Shown one piece after another: positions 25,983 through 35,198 of a stretch of DNA of 64,000 nucleotides (its first letter is position 1; every line of letters begins with the position of its first letter). The DNA is taken from the NCBI RefSeq assembly GCF_024347415.1, contig NZ_AP025477.1, forward strand, positions 930,001 through 994,000, read 5' to 3'. Source of the stretch: Vibrio crassostreae. Its GTDB lineage: Bacteria; Pseudomonadota; Gammaproteobacteria; Enterobacterales; Vibrionaceae. Below the pieces are notes generated by a model, which searched no databases, had not been told where the DNA came from, and saw only the letters and a list, made by a program, of their open reading frames with translations. The position numbers and the translations under genes are program-made.

Positions 25983-27307
25983 TAGTTGAACCCTCCTTGG
26001 TTTATCGTGTTTTCAAGCTCCGGCTCATCGAGATTTGAGAGATCTATTCTTAGCAATCGTTCTAGATCACTTGTGCGTCTAAAACTTGGCAACTTGACTT
26101 GCTCTTGCTCGACTGGATCAACCAGATTAACGGTCGCAACTATGATCAATTCAGTTTTAGAGCGGTTTGTGGAAGTGTGACTAAAAAGAGCACCTAAGAT
26201 TGGGATATCCCCCAAAATTGGAATCTTGGTTAACGATTCACGCTCTTCTGATGTTAAAAGCCCCGCTAGTACAAAACTTTGACCGTCTTTTAAGTGAACC
26301 GTCGTTTGAGCTCGTCGAGTTCTCAAAGAAGGGACCGAGATTAAACCCGTCGTTGTTTTGTTCGATTCATCAATAGAGCTGACTTCAGGTATCAAGGTTA
26401 AGCGGATGTTTTCCGTGTCAGTAACCTTGGCTACCATGGCTAACTTAACGCCGTATTCTTTGTAAGAAATAGTAATTCCGTCTTCGTCTCGTACCGCAAT
26501 TGGGATCTCACCACCGGCAAGGAAACTGGCTTGTTCACCCGAAATAACAGAAAGGTTGGGTTCTGCCAATACGCGACCGATTTTGTCATCACCACTTGCA
26601 GAGATAACAGAAACAATGTCTTGAGCCGTAAAATCAAGGAGCTTATTAACAAAAGTACCTGGCTCGCCACTATCACTGTATGTCACACCCAGTTCGGTTA
26701 GAAAAGAACTTGAAACTTCTGCAACCGTTAGCTTTACATTTATCTGTTCAGTGGTGAGAACTTTTAAATTATTAATGACTTGGTCGTAGTTGTACTGTGC
26801 CGTGTACTCCAGCTCATCTAAAGCCTCACCGTCTGCATCCCTTAGTTCATAAGCTGCACGGCGACGATCTTTCTTCAGCATTTCCCCGACGAGTCGATTA
26901 ATCTTTTGTTTGAGCTCTTCACTACCGACAATACCATCCAACACGACTTGATCTCCGACATTGGAAACCACAACATTTTCATCAGGAAATCGAGCAATTA
27001 ACGTTTGCTTAAGTAGTCGCAAGCTTTGATTAACGACTAATTCAGCATTGTAAATTTCGTTTCCACCTCGATCATAAACGATCACTGAAGTCGTGCCCTG
27101 GCCAACACCGTAAACCACAACCTTATTTTCATCGATAATTTTGTAGTCAGCTATTTCTTGATTCGCAACAAATACCGTTGATATCTGTCGCTTCAAATTA
27201 ATCGTTTTCGCAGCGCCTTGATCCAAGTTCATTAATTCTGATGCGAGTAATGGGCATGAAAGAATCCCCCACAATAGCAAGGCTATATTTTTGTTCTTTA
27301 AAGTCAT
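25982..27307 (-). CDS. rcpA: RcpA/CpaC outer-membrane secretin
   Basis: Secretin of about 441 residues that forms the outer-membrane channel for the Flp pilus. A signal peptide (LLLWGILSCPLLASE) is followed by a CpaC N-terminal domain (NLKRQISTVFVANQEIADYKI), a BON-like segment (VVLDGIVGSEELKQKI) and the secretin core with VRDEDGITISYKEYGVKLAM and LKDGQSFVLAGLLTSEERESLTKIPILGDIPILGALF. I use the ATG at 27307, 1 base past the cpaB stop with AAGGA upstream. A GTG at 27337 lies within cpaB. Confidence 0.93.
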   Translation of the reverse strand: MTLKNKNIALLLWGILSCPLLASELMNLDQGAAKTINLKRQISTVFVANQEIADYKIIDENKVVVYGVGQGTTSVIVYDRGGNEIYNAELVVNQSLRLLKQTLIARFPDENVVVSNVGDQVVLDGIVGSEELKQKINRLVGEMLKKDRRRAAYELRDADGEALDELEYTAQYNYDQVINNLKVLTTEQINVKLTVAEVSSSFLTELGVTYSDSGEPGTFVNKLLDFTAQDIVSVISASGDDKIGRVLAEPNLSVISGEQASFLAGGEIPIAVRDEDGITISYKEYGVKLAMVAKVTDTENIRLTLIPEVSSIDESNKTTTGLISVPSLRTRRAQTTVHLKDGQSFVLAGLLTSEERESLTKIPILGDIPILGALFSHTSTNRSKTELIIVATVNLVDPVEQEQVKLPSFRRTSDLERLLRIDLSNLDEPELENTINQGGFN

Positions 27308-27308
27308 G

Positions 27309-28085
27309 TTATTCCTTACCACGTAATTCTCTAACACCGAACTGAGTTTCTAAAAGATCACTGCTGCGAATAGATAAATAGCGATTCTCGATTTCAGATG
27401 GAATGATATTCACATCACCGATTTTTTGAGCCATTTCGAGTTTCAAAACACTGCGCATATTTAATGCAATAACTAAACTGTATTTTTTGTCTTCGGCATC
27501 TTCTGAATCAGTATCTTCGCTGCCTTTTATTACCTGCAGCACGCGAGCTCCACTAATAATCACTCGGCTAACGAGATCACCGATATCACCATACCCATTC
27601 TCAACTAGATTCGATTTTGAAGAGGTTGTGGAAACAAAGCTCACTTTGTCACCAGGAGTAAGCGTTGCGGTTTGTACCACTCCGATACCGGTAACTTCAT
27701 AAAAATAAGGTAATTCACCGTCATTTAATGACAAGTACATATAATCTCGGTCTCCAGGGTTGGAGATCATATCTTGTGTTAAGTATGTGCCTTCGGAGAT
27801 GTCTTCTTTAAATAGAGCGCCAGGTTCAACAATAAGATCGTCTTCTAACATGTAGTAGGAGCCATCTAAGTCAGATATATGGACAAATTTCTTGTCATAG
27901 AAATTAGGTGTTAACGGTTGGGAACGTTTAATCGCTTTCTGAGTAACTAAAATACTGACTTTAGGTTCTTCTTTTTGCTGTACTTCCTGTGGTTCTTCAT
28001 CAGCTGAAATATAGTTAACATTGATATAAATCAATGTAGAAAAAATAGAAAAAGCAACAAGAAGGAGAATGATAATTCTGTTCAT
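27309..28085 (-). CDS. rcpC: RcpC/CpaB pilus assembly protein
   Basis: Periplasmic protein of 258 residues with an N-terminal membrane helix (IIILLLVAFSIFSTLIYINV). An SAF-like domain (about 48-120: VLVTQKAIKRSQPLTPNFY) is followed by the conserved ISEGTYLTQDMISNPGDRDY and by a region ending in LVIALNMRSVLKLEMAQKIGDVNIIPS, characteristic of CpaB. It is the second gene of the operon, 54 bases after flp, and is needed with the secretin for the outer-membrane complex. It may bind glycan through the SAF fold. Confidence 0.9.
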   Translation of the reverse strand: MNRIIILLLVAFSIFSTLIYINVNYISADEEPQEVQQKEEPKVSILVTQKAIKRSQPLTPNFYDKKFVHISDLDGSYYMLEDDLIVEPGALFKEDISEGTYLTQDMISNPGDRDYMYLSLNDGELPYFYEVTGIGVVQTATLTPGDKVSFVSTTSSKSNLVENGYGDIGDLVSRVIISGARVLQVIKGSEDTDSEDAEDKKYSLVIALNMRSVLKLEMAQKIGDVNIIPSEIENRYLSIRSSDLLETQFGVRELRGKE

Positions 28086-28139
28086 ATTAAGCCTAAAATA
28101 GGGGCCTAAGCCCCTTAATATATGATTCTTAGTGGCTAA

Positions 28140-28352
28140 TTATTTGCCTGTAGTAGCTGTGGTCAAGTTGGTTGTCACCTTAGTCAACGCACCAGTGATA
28201 GCATTTTTAAGTGCATCAGTTTGAAACGCGGCAAGTACTAGAGCTGACATTACAACAGCAATAATTGCATATTCCACGGCAGTAACTCCGCGAATATCAT
28301 CTTCGAACTTCATTTTTAGTTCAGCCAGTTTTGCTAAAGTTTGGTAGTACAT
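28140..28352 (-). CDS. flp: Flp major pilin
   Basis: Small type IVb prepilin of 70 residues. The leader MYYQTLAKLAELKMKFEDDIRG ends at the glycine before VTAVEYAIIAVVMSALVLAAF, which has the pilin glutamate at mature position 5 and the Flp motif (glutamate, tyrosine). After TadV cleavage the 48-residue mature pilin is mostly one hydrophobic helix. First gene of the tad operon; the short gap and hairpin-like bases before cpaB may allow higher pilin expression. The leader is long, as is usual for Flp. Confidence 0.93.
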   Translation of the reverse strand: MYYQTLAKLAELKMKFEDDIRGVTAVEYAIIAVVMSALVLAAFQTDALKNAITGALTKVTTNLTTATTGK

Positions 28353-28560
28353 AGTAATCCTCTAAAAGTATATCGACCTTGGGTCTAATTGAAATTGCGA
28401 AATTAAATCTACTCGATATAAAAATATACATCCAATTAATAGTTATTATGAACGCATAACATAAACTTATCTTGCCAATATAAGCTATTCTTATATTGGT
28501 ATAAGAATCAGAAATCCAATTTATGTTGATATAGATAATACTTGTCTATACTCTATATTT
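28353..28560. promoter_or_regulatory. Divergent promoter region between flp and the prepilin peptidase gene
   Basis: A strongly AT-rich 208-base gap that must hold promoters for both directions. It contains a 10-bp perfect inverted repeat (28475-28484 with 28490-28499), listed separately. Confidence 0.6.
28475..28499. promoter_or_regulatory. 25-bp palindrome, candidate operator of the tad locus
   Basis: CCAATATAAG and CTTATATTGG are perfectly inverted around CTATT. The centre fits the LysR-type T-N11-A dyad style, and a LysR gene lies just beyond tadV, so this is its most likely binding site. Binding is inference. Confidence 0.5.
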
Positions 28561-29019
28561 ATGAATATAGATTTATTAATTTACTCCACCTTAATTTCTG
28601 TAAATTTCTCAATATTACTTTTTGTATGTTTTTTTGACGGGAAGTATAGAAAAATACCAAACAACCTCAATAAAATAGCTTTAGCATTTAGTATTTTCGT
28701 CGCGTTATATAACGGCTATCTAATGTCATCATTACCCACAGCAGCATTGTGCTTCATAGTATTTTTTATACTCTGGTATATTGGAGTAATTGGGGCTGGG
28801 GATGTGAAGTTACTTTTTGCATTAATCATTGGCATACAACCAGAATTGGTTACAATGACATTGATTTTTATAGGGTTTCTCGGTGGTTTCTTAGTTTCCA
28901 TTATGTACGTAATAGGAAAAATGGCGGGGTTTGATAGCTATAAAAAAGGCATCCCTTACGGGATGCCTATTGCTCTAAGTTGTTTCATTTTTAGCACTGT
29001 ATCAATATTATCAAACTAA
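28561..29019 (+). CDS. tadV: TadV/CpaA prepilin peptidase
   Basis: Inner-membrane aspartic peptidase of 152 residues that cleaves the Flp, TadE and TadF leaders. About five hydrophobic segments are visible. The two catalytic aspartates are seen in CFFDGKYRKIPN (near residue 22) and in the GxGD motif VIGAGDVKLLFA (near 80). It lacks the N-methylase half of PilD, as expected for A24-type TadV. It is transcribed away from flp and converges on a LysR gene with no gap. Its base composition is more AT-rich than the rest of the locus. Confidence 0.92.
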   Translation: MNIDLLIYSTLISVNFSILLFVCFFDGKYRKIPNNLNKIALAFSIFVALYNGYLMSSLPTAALCFIVFFILWYIGVIGAGDVKLLFALIIGIQPELVTMTLIFIGFLGGFLVSIMYVIGKMAGFDSYKKGIPYGMPIALSCFIFSTVSILSN

Positions 29020-29904
29020 TTACATAATACTATTTTTCAGCTCAGGCGTCGAAATGTCACTAATTTGAAATAGTTGCTGAATCTTATCTTTAATACCTAA
29101 CGTCTCTAACTCTTGTGAAATTTCGTCACTACACCAAACATACATGTTCACTTTTTGACGTAACGGTATTGTCTTACAATTATTATTACATACAGCCCAC
29201 TCAGGAAAAATTAGAATAGTACCATTTGTATCCAATTCATTTTTTAGGAACTGACATGAGCTTGTTTTTACCCAACTGGTCACATGTGAAGAATCAATAT
29301 TATAGTCGTTAAGTAGCTCTTGGACATAGGACTTGGGTAGAGAGCTACAAAATACAACCCTCTGTGGATAACACTCATGTGGGTCAAGAGAGTTTGAATG
29401 TGCGATAACGTAATTAACCGTCTTTAGTTGATAGGACTTTCCATTCTCCTGTGAAATCCGATCCATCGTGAATATTAAATCATAACGAGAAGAGTCCAAT
29501 AGAGAAGAATTCGTAAAACTGTTTATGGACAAATCTATATTGTTCAACATTCTAAATTCATTGATTACACGCTCAACCATATCGAAACAAAATGATTCGG
29601 CAATCGCTATATTGAATTGATCTCTTAATTCTACCTTTTCCAGATCTTCAAACAACTTTTCGTACATAGACATTGTTTGGTCTGCATAATCGAGTAATAC
29701 TTTTCCATGTTTAGTGAGTAAAAATCCTTCTTTTCTATCGAAAATACTTGCCCCGATTGTACTTTCTATTTTTTTAATATGCTGAGATACCGCAGGCTGT
29801 GTCATAAATAAAGACTCAGCGGCCGCAGTAAAACTTTTGTGCTTAGCAACGTGTGAAAATGTTCTTAAATATTTGACGTCGATAGACCTGTTGACGTTTT
29901 TCAT
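29020..29904 (-). CDS. LysR-family regulator at the tad locus
   Basis: Regulator of 294 residues. The N-terminal winged helix (about 10-70) has the classic LysR pattern KHKSFTAAAESLFMTQPAVSQHIKKIE. The effector domain (about 95-290) is divergent and rich in cysteines near its end (CSSLPK, SSCQFLK, CNNNCKTIPL), which might give redox or metal sensitivity. It abuts tadV tail to tail. Position suggests it controls flp or tadV, but this is inference. It is AT-rich like tadV. Confidence 0.85.
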   Translation of the reverse strand: MKNVNRSIDVKYLRTFSHVAKHKSFTAAAESLFMTQPAVSQHIKKIESTIGASIFDRKEGFLLTKHGKVLLDYADQTMSMYEKLFEDLEKVELRDQFNIAIAESFCFDMVERVINEFRMLNNIDLSINSFTNSSLLDSSRYDLIFTMDRISQENGKSYQLKTVNYVIAHSNSLDPHECYPQRVVFCSSLPKSYVQELLNDYNIDSSHVTSWVKTSSCQFLKNELDTNGTILIFPEWAVCNNNCKTIPLRQKVNMYVWCSDEISQELETLGIKDKIQQLFQISDISTPELKNSIM

Positions 29905-30451
29905 GGTGCAAACTACCCCGATGTTGCGTTCTTTTATTAATTATTCTTATTAAAAATCAGCGTAAAAGTAACAATAGTGTCATACAGATACAAAAAAACA
30001 TTATTTATATACTCATAAATAATGTTTATATGCACCTATACAAATAAATACATTTATCGTGACCAACAACTGATTCACAAATCCCTATGTGCTTTTACAA
30101 ACAACATATTTTGTGTGCCATTCTCGTACCAAAGTCCTTACACAACACCTTTCCCGGGTAAATGACAGTCAACACAATTATAACCAAAACCTATGCATCC
30201 ACCACCTTTTGATTACCGAAAATCGTTGAAATTTATGTAAATATTCATCATTTATAATGCTAAAGCTCGAAAGTCACTCAATTGAACCATTGTCCATTTT
30301 TGTGATCAATGTTGCACTCAAATGAAACTAAGCACCTATTAATGCAAGTCCAGAATCAGAAATGCGACAAATCATTCCATTTTTGCGCTGACTCACGTTT
30401 GTAGGCGAATAAAAAAGAGCTAAAAATATAGCTCTTTCATTTCACTTTATT
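29905..30451. other. AT-rich intergenic region
   Basis: About 550 bases with no supportable gene on either strand. The left part holds the LysR promoter; the right end carries the terminator of the M6 protease gene. Confidence 0.6.
30411..30440 (-). terminator. Rho-independent terminator of the GlyGly-CTERM M6 protease gene
   Basis: On the minus strand AAAGAGCTA and TAGCTCTTT form a 9-bp stem with a short loop, followed by a T run. Confidence 0.8.
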
Positions 30452-33400
30452 CTATCGGCGCTGTCGTAACCGAAGGAGCAAGCACAACATAAGAATCAGA
30501 GGCAGTGAGGAGCTTCCTCCTGACGAGTCGCTCTGAGTTAATGTTACAGCAGATTCATTTGAAATATTCGGTAACACCTCGATGTCAAACGAACCTATCC
30601 ACTCGCCTCCATCGGCAGATAAAACTCTATATTTAATAGTGTCATATAAAGCTAACTTACGTTGAGCAGGTGCATTATAAATAATCTTACTATCTACAAT
30701 TTTTGCAATACCGTTACGTGGAGAGTCCAATATATATAATGTGTAAACATCCTCATTAATATTAGGGATTAGATCGATTTCATCTCCATATTTTACTTGT
30801 AGCGATTTAGTGCCTAATAATGATGCTTGCTTTCTTCGCACATCAACCACTACAAACTGCTTTGCATAACCTCCTAATGAATCTTGCACTAGAACGACAA
30901 ACCTATATTGCTCCCCTTCAGCAGCATCACTAGGGATTGTTACTTTAAGTACTTTAGATTGTGAATCACTCAGCGACAGCCTTGGACCTTGAACTTGAGA
31001 CCACGTTATTTGATGCTCTGAAGAATCAACATCTGTAATATTAGTGACCTTAAATATCACCGTTTCACCAGGCTCAGACTTGGCATTTGATCTATCGAGC
31101 GTTAACTCGGGAGCATCATTCACTGATTTAATATCAACGTCTACACGCGCAAAGTCCGTCTCCTCTCCTCGCCCATCTACCAGACGATACGTAAAGCTGT
31201 CACGACCAAACTGATCAGCTAAAGGGTAATATGTCTCACCTTTTATCACGCCTTTTGTTGGCTTCTGCCCGATTTCAATTGAATAATTATTTGGCTTAGG
31301 TAAGTTGATATCATTCGCTAGTAGGTTAAGCAGAAAAGGAATGTCTTCATCGGTAGAAATCTTATCGTCGACAGCAATAGGTTTGGCTGTAGTTGGTAAT
31401 TCAAAAAGCAGTGCAAAAGGGAAGTTCTGTCCAAACCCGCGCCCCAAGCCTTGCGTTTTATAATCAGAAATCGTACCTGAAAATTGCTTTTTTCTTTGTC
31501 CATCTCCTAAATATGCGTCCAAAAACTGAGTAGAGTATTCCGGAGTACCATTTTCAATCTCTAACACAATCAACTTTGAGCCCAAGCCAAGCTTGATCTT
31601 CTCATCAAAAATGACTTGTCCACCGTCTTGCTGAGCGACGCCTCGGTGTAACAATCGAGCTACGCTCTCATCAATAACTGCATTGCCAAATCTAGATTGG
31701 TATGGGTATTCGACTAGACGATAAAACATCGGCATCGCGACACTCGTTGCCTTCGCGTAAAAATGTATTCCTGCAATATTTTGGTTTCCTTTGACAACAT
31801 CTATAGGGAAGCCGAGAACATTAATATTTGCGTTATAACGTGGGTAGGTTCTTCCGAAAGAAGTGACCCAAGACGATTTGTTGTTTGAATTTGGAACCAA
31901 AAGAGAGAAACTCGCTTTGGCATCATCGCTAGAAATGTTAGTTATTGTGATATCTGTTTTTCTGCCAGCAGTAATCGCTGTTAAGGAAGGTTCTGAATCA
32001 TCCGAGAGGTTGGTAACCGAATCTCTACCAGGAAAGACATCACCAGCATCTCCAGAAGAGAAACCGCTTTCTAGTAACCCCTCTCCATCGGCTTGGAATA
32101 CCTGCACTTGCATCGGACCTGAACTGTTGAATTGATTATCGATATTCACAGCTGTAATCAACAAACCTTCGCCACGAAGCGCTTGGTCATAATTGTTTTT
32201 GCGTCTGTTTTCAACGTAAGCACGCGGCCCAAATTGCTTAAGGTAAGGATCAAGATGAATAACTCCTTCGCCCTTTATAGTGTCTATTTCGATACGACCG
32301 TTATTGGAGAGTACTTTCGGCTTTAAAAATCCGGATGCCTCTTTACTCCACGCCAACATATTAACCGGCGTTTCTCCGGCATATTGATCACTGGGTTTAC
32401 TCCCCCAGCTCCCGCCTCCCATTAAACCCCAATGCCCAATAGAACCATCATGCTTATAAGAATATAAATCCGGTAGCCCTAACATCAGATGCCCAAGCTC
32501 GTGGGCAATAACCCCCATGGTCGATTGATGATCATCCTGATAATCTGCGAAGAGGCAATATGCGCTAATGCGCTTTCCATCTATCTGGACAGTTCTGTGG
32601 GCAAACTTATGCGGCCAAATCGTAGGCGTTTTTTGTGTACCACTTGACTTGTCATTACCCGCAAAGACGAACATGACGGACAGTTCCTGAGGAGCAATAC
32701 TATCGTCATTGTTGTAGTCGTATTGAGAAAGATTAAAGTCAACATCTAATGCTTCATAAGCTTTTTTGAACACATTATTGAGTTTACTTTGGCAGTTACT
32801 TTCAGATTTGGAATGACAATTAGGATGTTCTATGTCCAACGTGACATTAATAACACCGTCGTTTTTAGTCCCTTCACTTTCTTTCGCTGGAACAACTTTA
32901 TAATTCCCGTAACTATTTTTAAGAAAGTAATCTTGAACACTTTGCTGATTTTCACCAAATATCGTCGACTGAAAATCATTCTCTATCTGTTCGTCTGAAA
33001 AACTGACTTGTACAACCAGCAGAGCCTGCTCAGTGATATTTTTAGTCGAAGTGCTATATAATGATGATCGTTGCCTTTGTCTCGGAGTAAATCTTTTGTG
33101 GTTTGCAGCCGGTGAGTCAAAAGATTCATTGACGTGTATTGAATCGATTTTTAAATTTTTGATGTTTGATTCAATTGGTACCTCAGCACCACTCGAAGCC
33201 AGTACGCCCGTTGAAATAACCGTTCCTACTCCGTTATCACTAATTACATATTTAGCAAAATACCATTGATTATCTGGATCCTGAACATACAGGTGTCCAT
33301 CATGGTCTTGGTACCAAAACATATGTTGTGACCCCATTAATCGCAGCTCTTTTGTACTGCCATCAATAAAAGTCATCATGTGCCAAGTTGGCGCAGGTAA

Positions 33401-33469
33401 AGTGGTCGCTTGTACAGAAAAGACAGCAATGACTGCCGTCATAAATGTACAAATTAATTTTATCCTCAT
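30452..33469 (-). CDS. Secreted M6-family metalloprotease with GlyGly-CTERM anchor
   Basis: Exported zinc protease of 1005 residues in the immune-inhibitor-A (M6) family. Signal peptide at 1-21; catalytic domain about 140-560 with HELGHLMLGLPD near residue 320 (HExxH zinc ligands). The second half contains cadherin-like tandem modules (about 695-790, NTDEDIPFLLNLLANDIN and FTYRLVDGRGEE) and an Ig-like region. The C-terminus is a GlyGly-CTERM tripartite tail: a GGSSS motif, the hydrophobic LPLILMLCLLLRL and basic RQRR, the sorting signal processed by rhombosortase after type II secretion. It is monocistronic. A second M6 protease, PrtV, lies 10 kb away. Confidence 0.9.
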   Translation of the reverse strand: MRIKLICTFMTAVIAVFSVQATTLPAPTWHMMTFIDGSTKELRLMGSQHMFWYQDHDGHLYVQDPDNQWYFAKYVISDNGVGTVISTGVLASSGAEVPIESNIKNLKIDSIHVNESFDSPAANHKRFTPRQRQRSSLYSTSTKNITEQALLVVQVSFSDEQIENDFQSTIFGENQQSVQDYFLKNSYGNYKVVPAKESEGTKNDGVINVTLDIEHPNCHSKSESNCQSKLNNVFKKAYEALDVDFNLSQYDYNNDDSIAPQELSVMFVFAGNDKSSGTQKTPTIWPHKFAHRTVQIDGKRISAYCLFADYQDDHQSTMGVIAHELGHLMLGLPDLYSYKHDGSIGHWGLMGGGSWGSKPSDQYAGETPVNMLAWSKEASGFLKPKVLSNNGRIEIDTIKGEGVIHLDPYLKQFGPRAYVENRRKNNYDQALRGEGLLITAVNIDNQFNSSGPMQVQVFQADGEGLLESGFSSGDAGDVFPGRDSVTNLSDDSEPSLTAITAGRKTDITITNISSDDAKASFSLLVPNSNNKSSWVTSFGRTYPRYNANINVLGFPIDVVKGNQNIAGIHFYAKATSVAMPMFYRLVEYPYQSRFGNAVIDESVARLLHRGVAQQDGGQVIFDEKIKLGLGSKLIVLEIENGTPEYSTQFLDAYLGDGQRKKQFSGTISDYKTQGLGRGFGQNFPFALLFELPTTAKPIAVDDKISTDEDIPFLLNLLANDINLPKPNNYSIEIGQKPTKGVIKGETYYPLADQFGRDSFTYRLVDGRGEETDFARVDVDIKSVNDAPELTLDRSNAKSEPGETVIFKVTNITDVDSSEHQITWSQVQGPRLSLSDSQSKVLKVTIPSDAAEGEQYRFVVLVQDSLGGYAKQFVVVDVRRKQASLLGTKSLQVKYGDEIDLIPNINEDVYTLYILDSPRNGIAKIVDSKIIYNAPAQRKLALYDTIKYRVLSADGGEWIGSFDIEVLPNISNESAVTLTQSDSSGGSSSLPLILMLCLLLRLRQRR

Positions 33470-33758
33470 TATAAAAGTCTCGTTGGGCGAATAATCTTTA
33501 AATAGATAATTCGTTTATTAAATGAAACGAGACTTTATCAATGGTGAATTATATTAACCAATTAACTTTCCGACTAAACCTATAAATATTATTTATGGTT
33601 AATTTGGTTATAAATAAATTTTATAACCAAATAAAATTACATTTAAAATTATTAGTATAATTTAAAATATTAGCATTCTACTCACAGGTTAATTGATAGT
33701 TTAGTTAGATAGGATTTTTATTTAATTAGGAAGGCAAATAAAAATAGCTCATTTACAC

Positions 33759-34739
33759 CTATTTCATCTGCTCATCTAAGTTAAGTACCGTCAAAGCATT
33801 GCTTACACTAGTCGCAATCACGTCAACCACACCTGTTCTTAGTGCACCTAAGAGAGCTAATGGCTTACTGTTCTCTGCTGCGATAGCAATAACTTCCGCT
33901 ATTGGGCGAAACTCCTCTAAGCCTAAGCCTATGACTCGATCACTCATTACTGTGTTTGCTGCTTTGCCGTGTACATCAAAAAAGTCATAACCCGCGAAGT
34001 CACCTACGACACCTTGTAATAAGCGAGACTGAACAACTTCACCCGCAGTAAACCAACCTAAGTCGACCATATAACTGTTTTCACTCATATCACCAATACC
34101 GACCAAAGCAACGTCTGCTTTTCTGGCTAGATCGAGTGTTTGCTTAACGGTACTGTTTTCCATGAATGCGGTTTTTTGTGCTTTGTTTTCTGCATAAGCG
34201 GGCGCATACAAGGTCTCAGACGAGCCGCCGTATTTTTTGGCTAACTGCCTACATATATGGTCGGCATTAAACATACCGCCTCTTGGGTGAATACCGCCGA
34301 TACCACACACGAACTTACAATCACGAGGAGTAATTACACCAGTATGGTGAGCAACAGAAGATACGTTACGACCTTGGCCTACTGTCACCACCATGCCGTT
34401 TTTCAGTGTACTGGTTAGGTAGTTAGACACTAAACCTGCAACTTGAAGTCGCTGCTTCTCTTCGTTCGGTTGATCTAGTGCCACGAGCGCACGTTTCACA
34501 CCAAAGCGCTCAATCAAGCGTTGTTCTATCTTGGCACTGAATACTGGATGGTACTTCACGGTGATCTCAACAATACCCTCGTCTCGGGCTTGTTTGAGCA
34601 TTCGACCAACCTTTGCACGAGAGATAGAGTACTTTTTGGAGATCTCTTCTTGTGTCGCGCCATCCTGATAATAAGCTACCGCCACTTCAGTGAGGAGATC
34701 AGTGTTTTCTTCGGAAACATCTTGGATATTCTTACTCAT
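33759..34739 (-). CDS. SorC/DeoR-family sugar-responsive regulator
   Basis: Regulator of 326 residues. The N-terminal HTH (about 15-60) reads YYQDGATQEEISKKYSISRAKVGRMLKQARDEGIVEI, typical of SorC/CggR-like proteins. The C-terminal sugar-phosphate-binding domain (about 65-320) contains GMVVTVGQGRN, FVCGIGGIHPRGG and ALLGALRTGVVDVIATS. It is divergent from transaldolase-transketolase, and repeated GAACA/TGTTC half-sites fill the shared intergenic region. It is therefore very likely the local regulator of these pentose-phosphate genes, responding to a phosphorylated sugar. Confidence 0.9.
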   Translation of the reverse strand: MSKNIQDVSEENTDLLTEVAVAYYQDGATQEEISKKYSISRAKVGRMLKQARDEGIVEITVKYHPVFSAKIEQRLIERFGVKRALVALDQPNEEKQRLQVAGLVSNYLTSTLKNGMVVTVGQGRNVSSVAHHTGVITPRDCKFVCGIGGIHPRGGMFNADHICRQLAKKYGGSSETLYAPAYAENKAQKTAFMENSTVKQTLDLARKADVALVGIGDMSENSYMVDLGWFTAGEVVQSRLLQGVVGDFAGYDFFDVHGKAANTVMSDRVIGLGLEEFRPIAEVIAIAAENSKPLALLGALRTGVVDVIATSVSNALTVLNLDEQMK

Positions 34740-34782
34740 ATACCACGCAACCTATATTTAACAATTATTTTACCTGCTTTGA

Positions 34783-34794
34783 GAACAAATGTTC
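34783..34794. promoter_or_regulatory. Candidate SorC operator 1
   Basis: GAACAAATGTTC: two 5-base inverted half-sites with a 2-base centre, near the regulator start codon and so suited to autoregulation. Confidence 0.5.
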
Positions 34795-34829
34795 GATGCA
34801 TCAGCAAGTGATACACAAGTTTACACCGT

Positions 34830-34860
34830 GAACATATGTAACAACAAGGAACATTTGTTC
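34830..34860. promoter_or_regulatory. Candidate SorC operators 2 and 3
   Basis: GAACATATGTAAC (partial) is followed by a full GAACATTTGTTC at 34849-34860, the exact inverse of operator 1. Confidence 0.5.
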
Positions 34861-35045
34861 ACGGTGATAGCCTTGGTTTTATTGTTGATTAATTCACCTC
34901 TCCATGCCCGTTAAACGTTTGCCTGCATACCCCATGATTACTAGAGCGAAATATATTTGACTGAAGTCACCATACAGGACTATTTACCGTTGACTTTGGT
35001 GCTAGATCGGATAAATATGGCTACATCATTTACTCATCGAGCGAT

Positions 35046-35068
35046 CAAATGTTCTGTGCAAATGTTCG
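35046..35068. promoter_or_regulatory. Candidate SorC operators 4 and 5 (direct repeats)
   Basis: CAAATGTTC occurs twice, 13 bases apart start to start, about 130-150 bases before the transaldolase start and probably close to its promoter. Confidence 0.45.
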
Positions 35069-35198
35069 TTCGGAGAAAAATTTAAATTAATGTAAGTTTG
35101 GCTCACTGGTACAACCATTGAGAACTTCATTAGTTAGCTTGCAAATGCCCACACCTCTCCCATTAATGAGGTGTTATGCGATACATAGGATGATCAAA

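Larger units (their letters stand above)
34740..35198. promoter_or_regulatory. Shared control region of the SorC regulator and tal-tkt
   Basis: 459 bases without a gene, holding at least five GAACA/TGTTC half-site elements, listed separately, and presumably the promoters of both divergent units. Confidence 0.65.
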
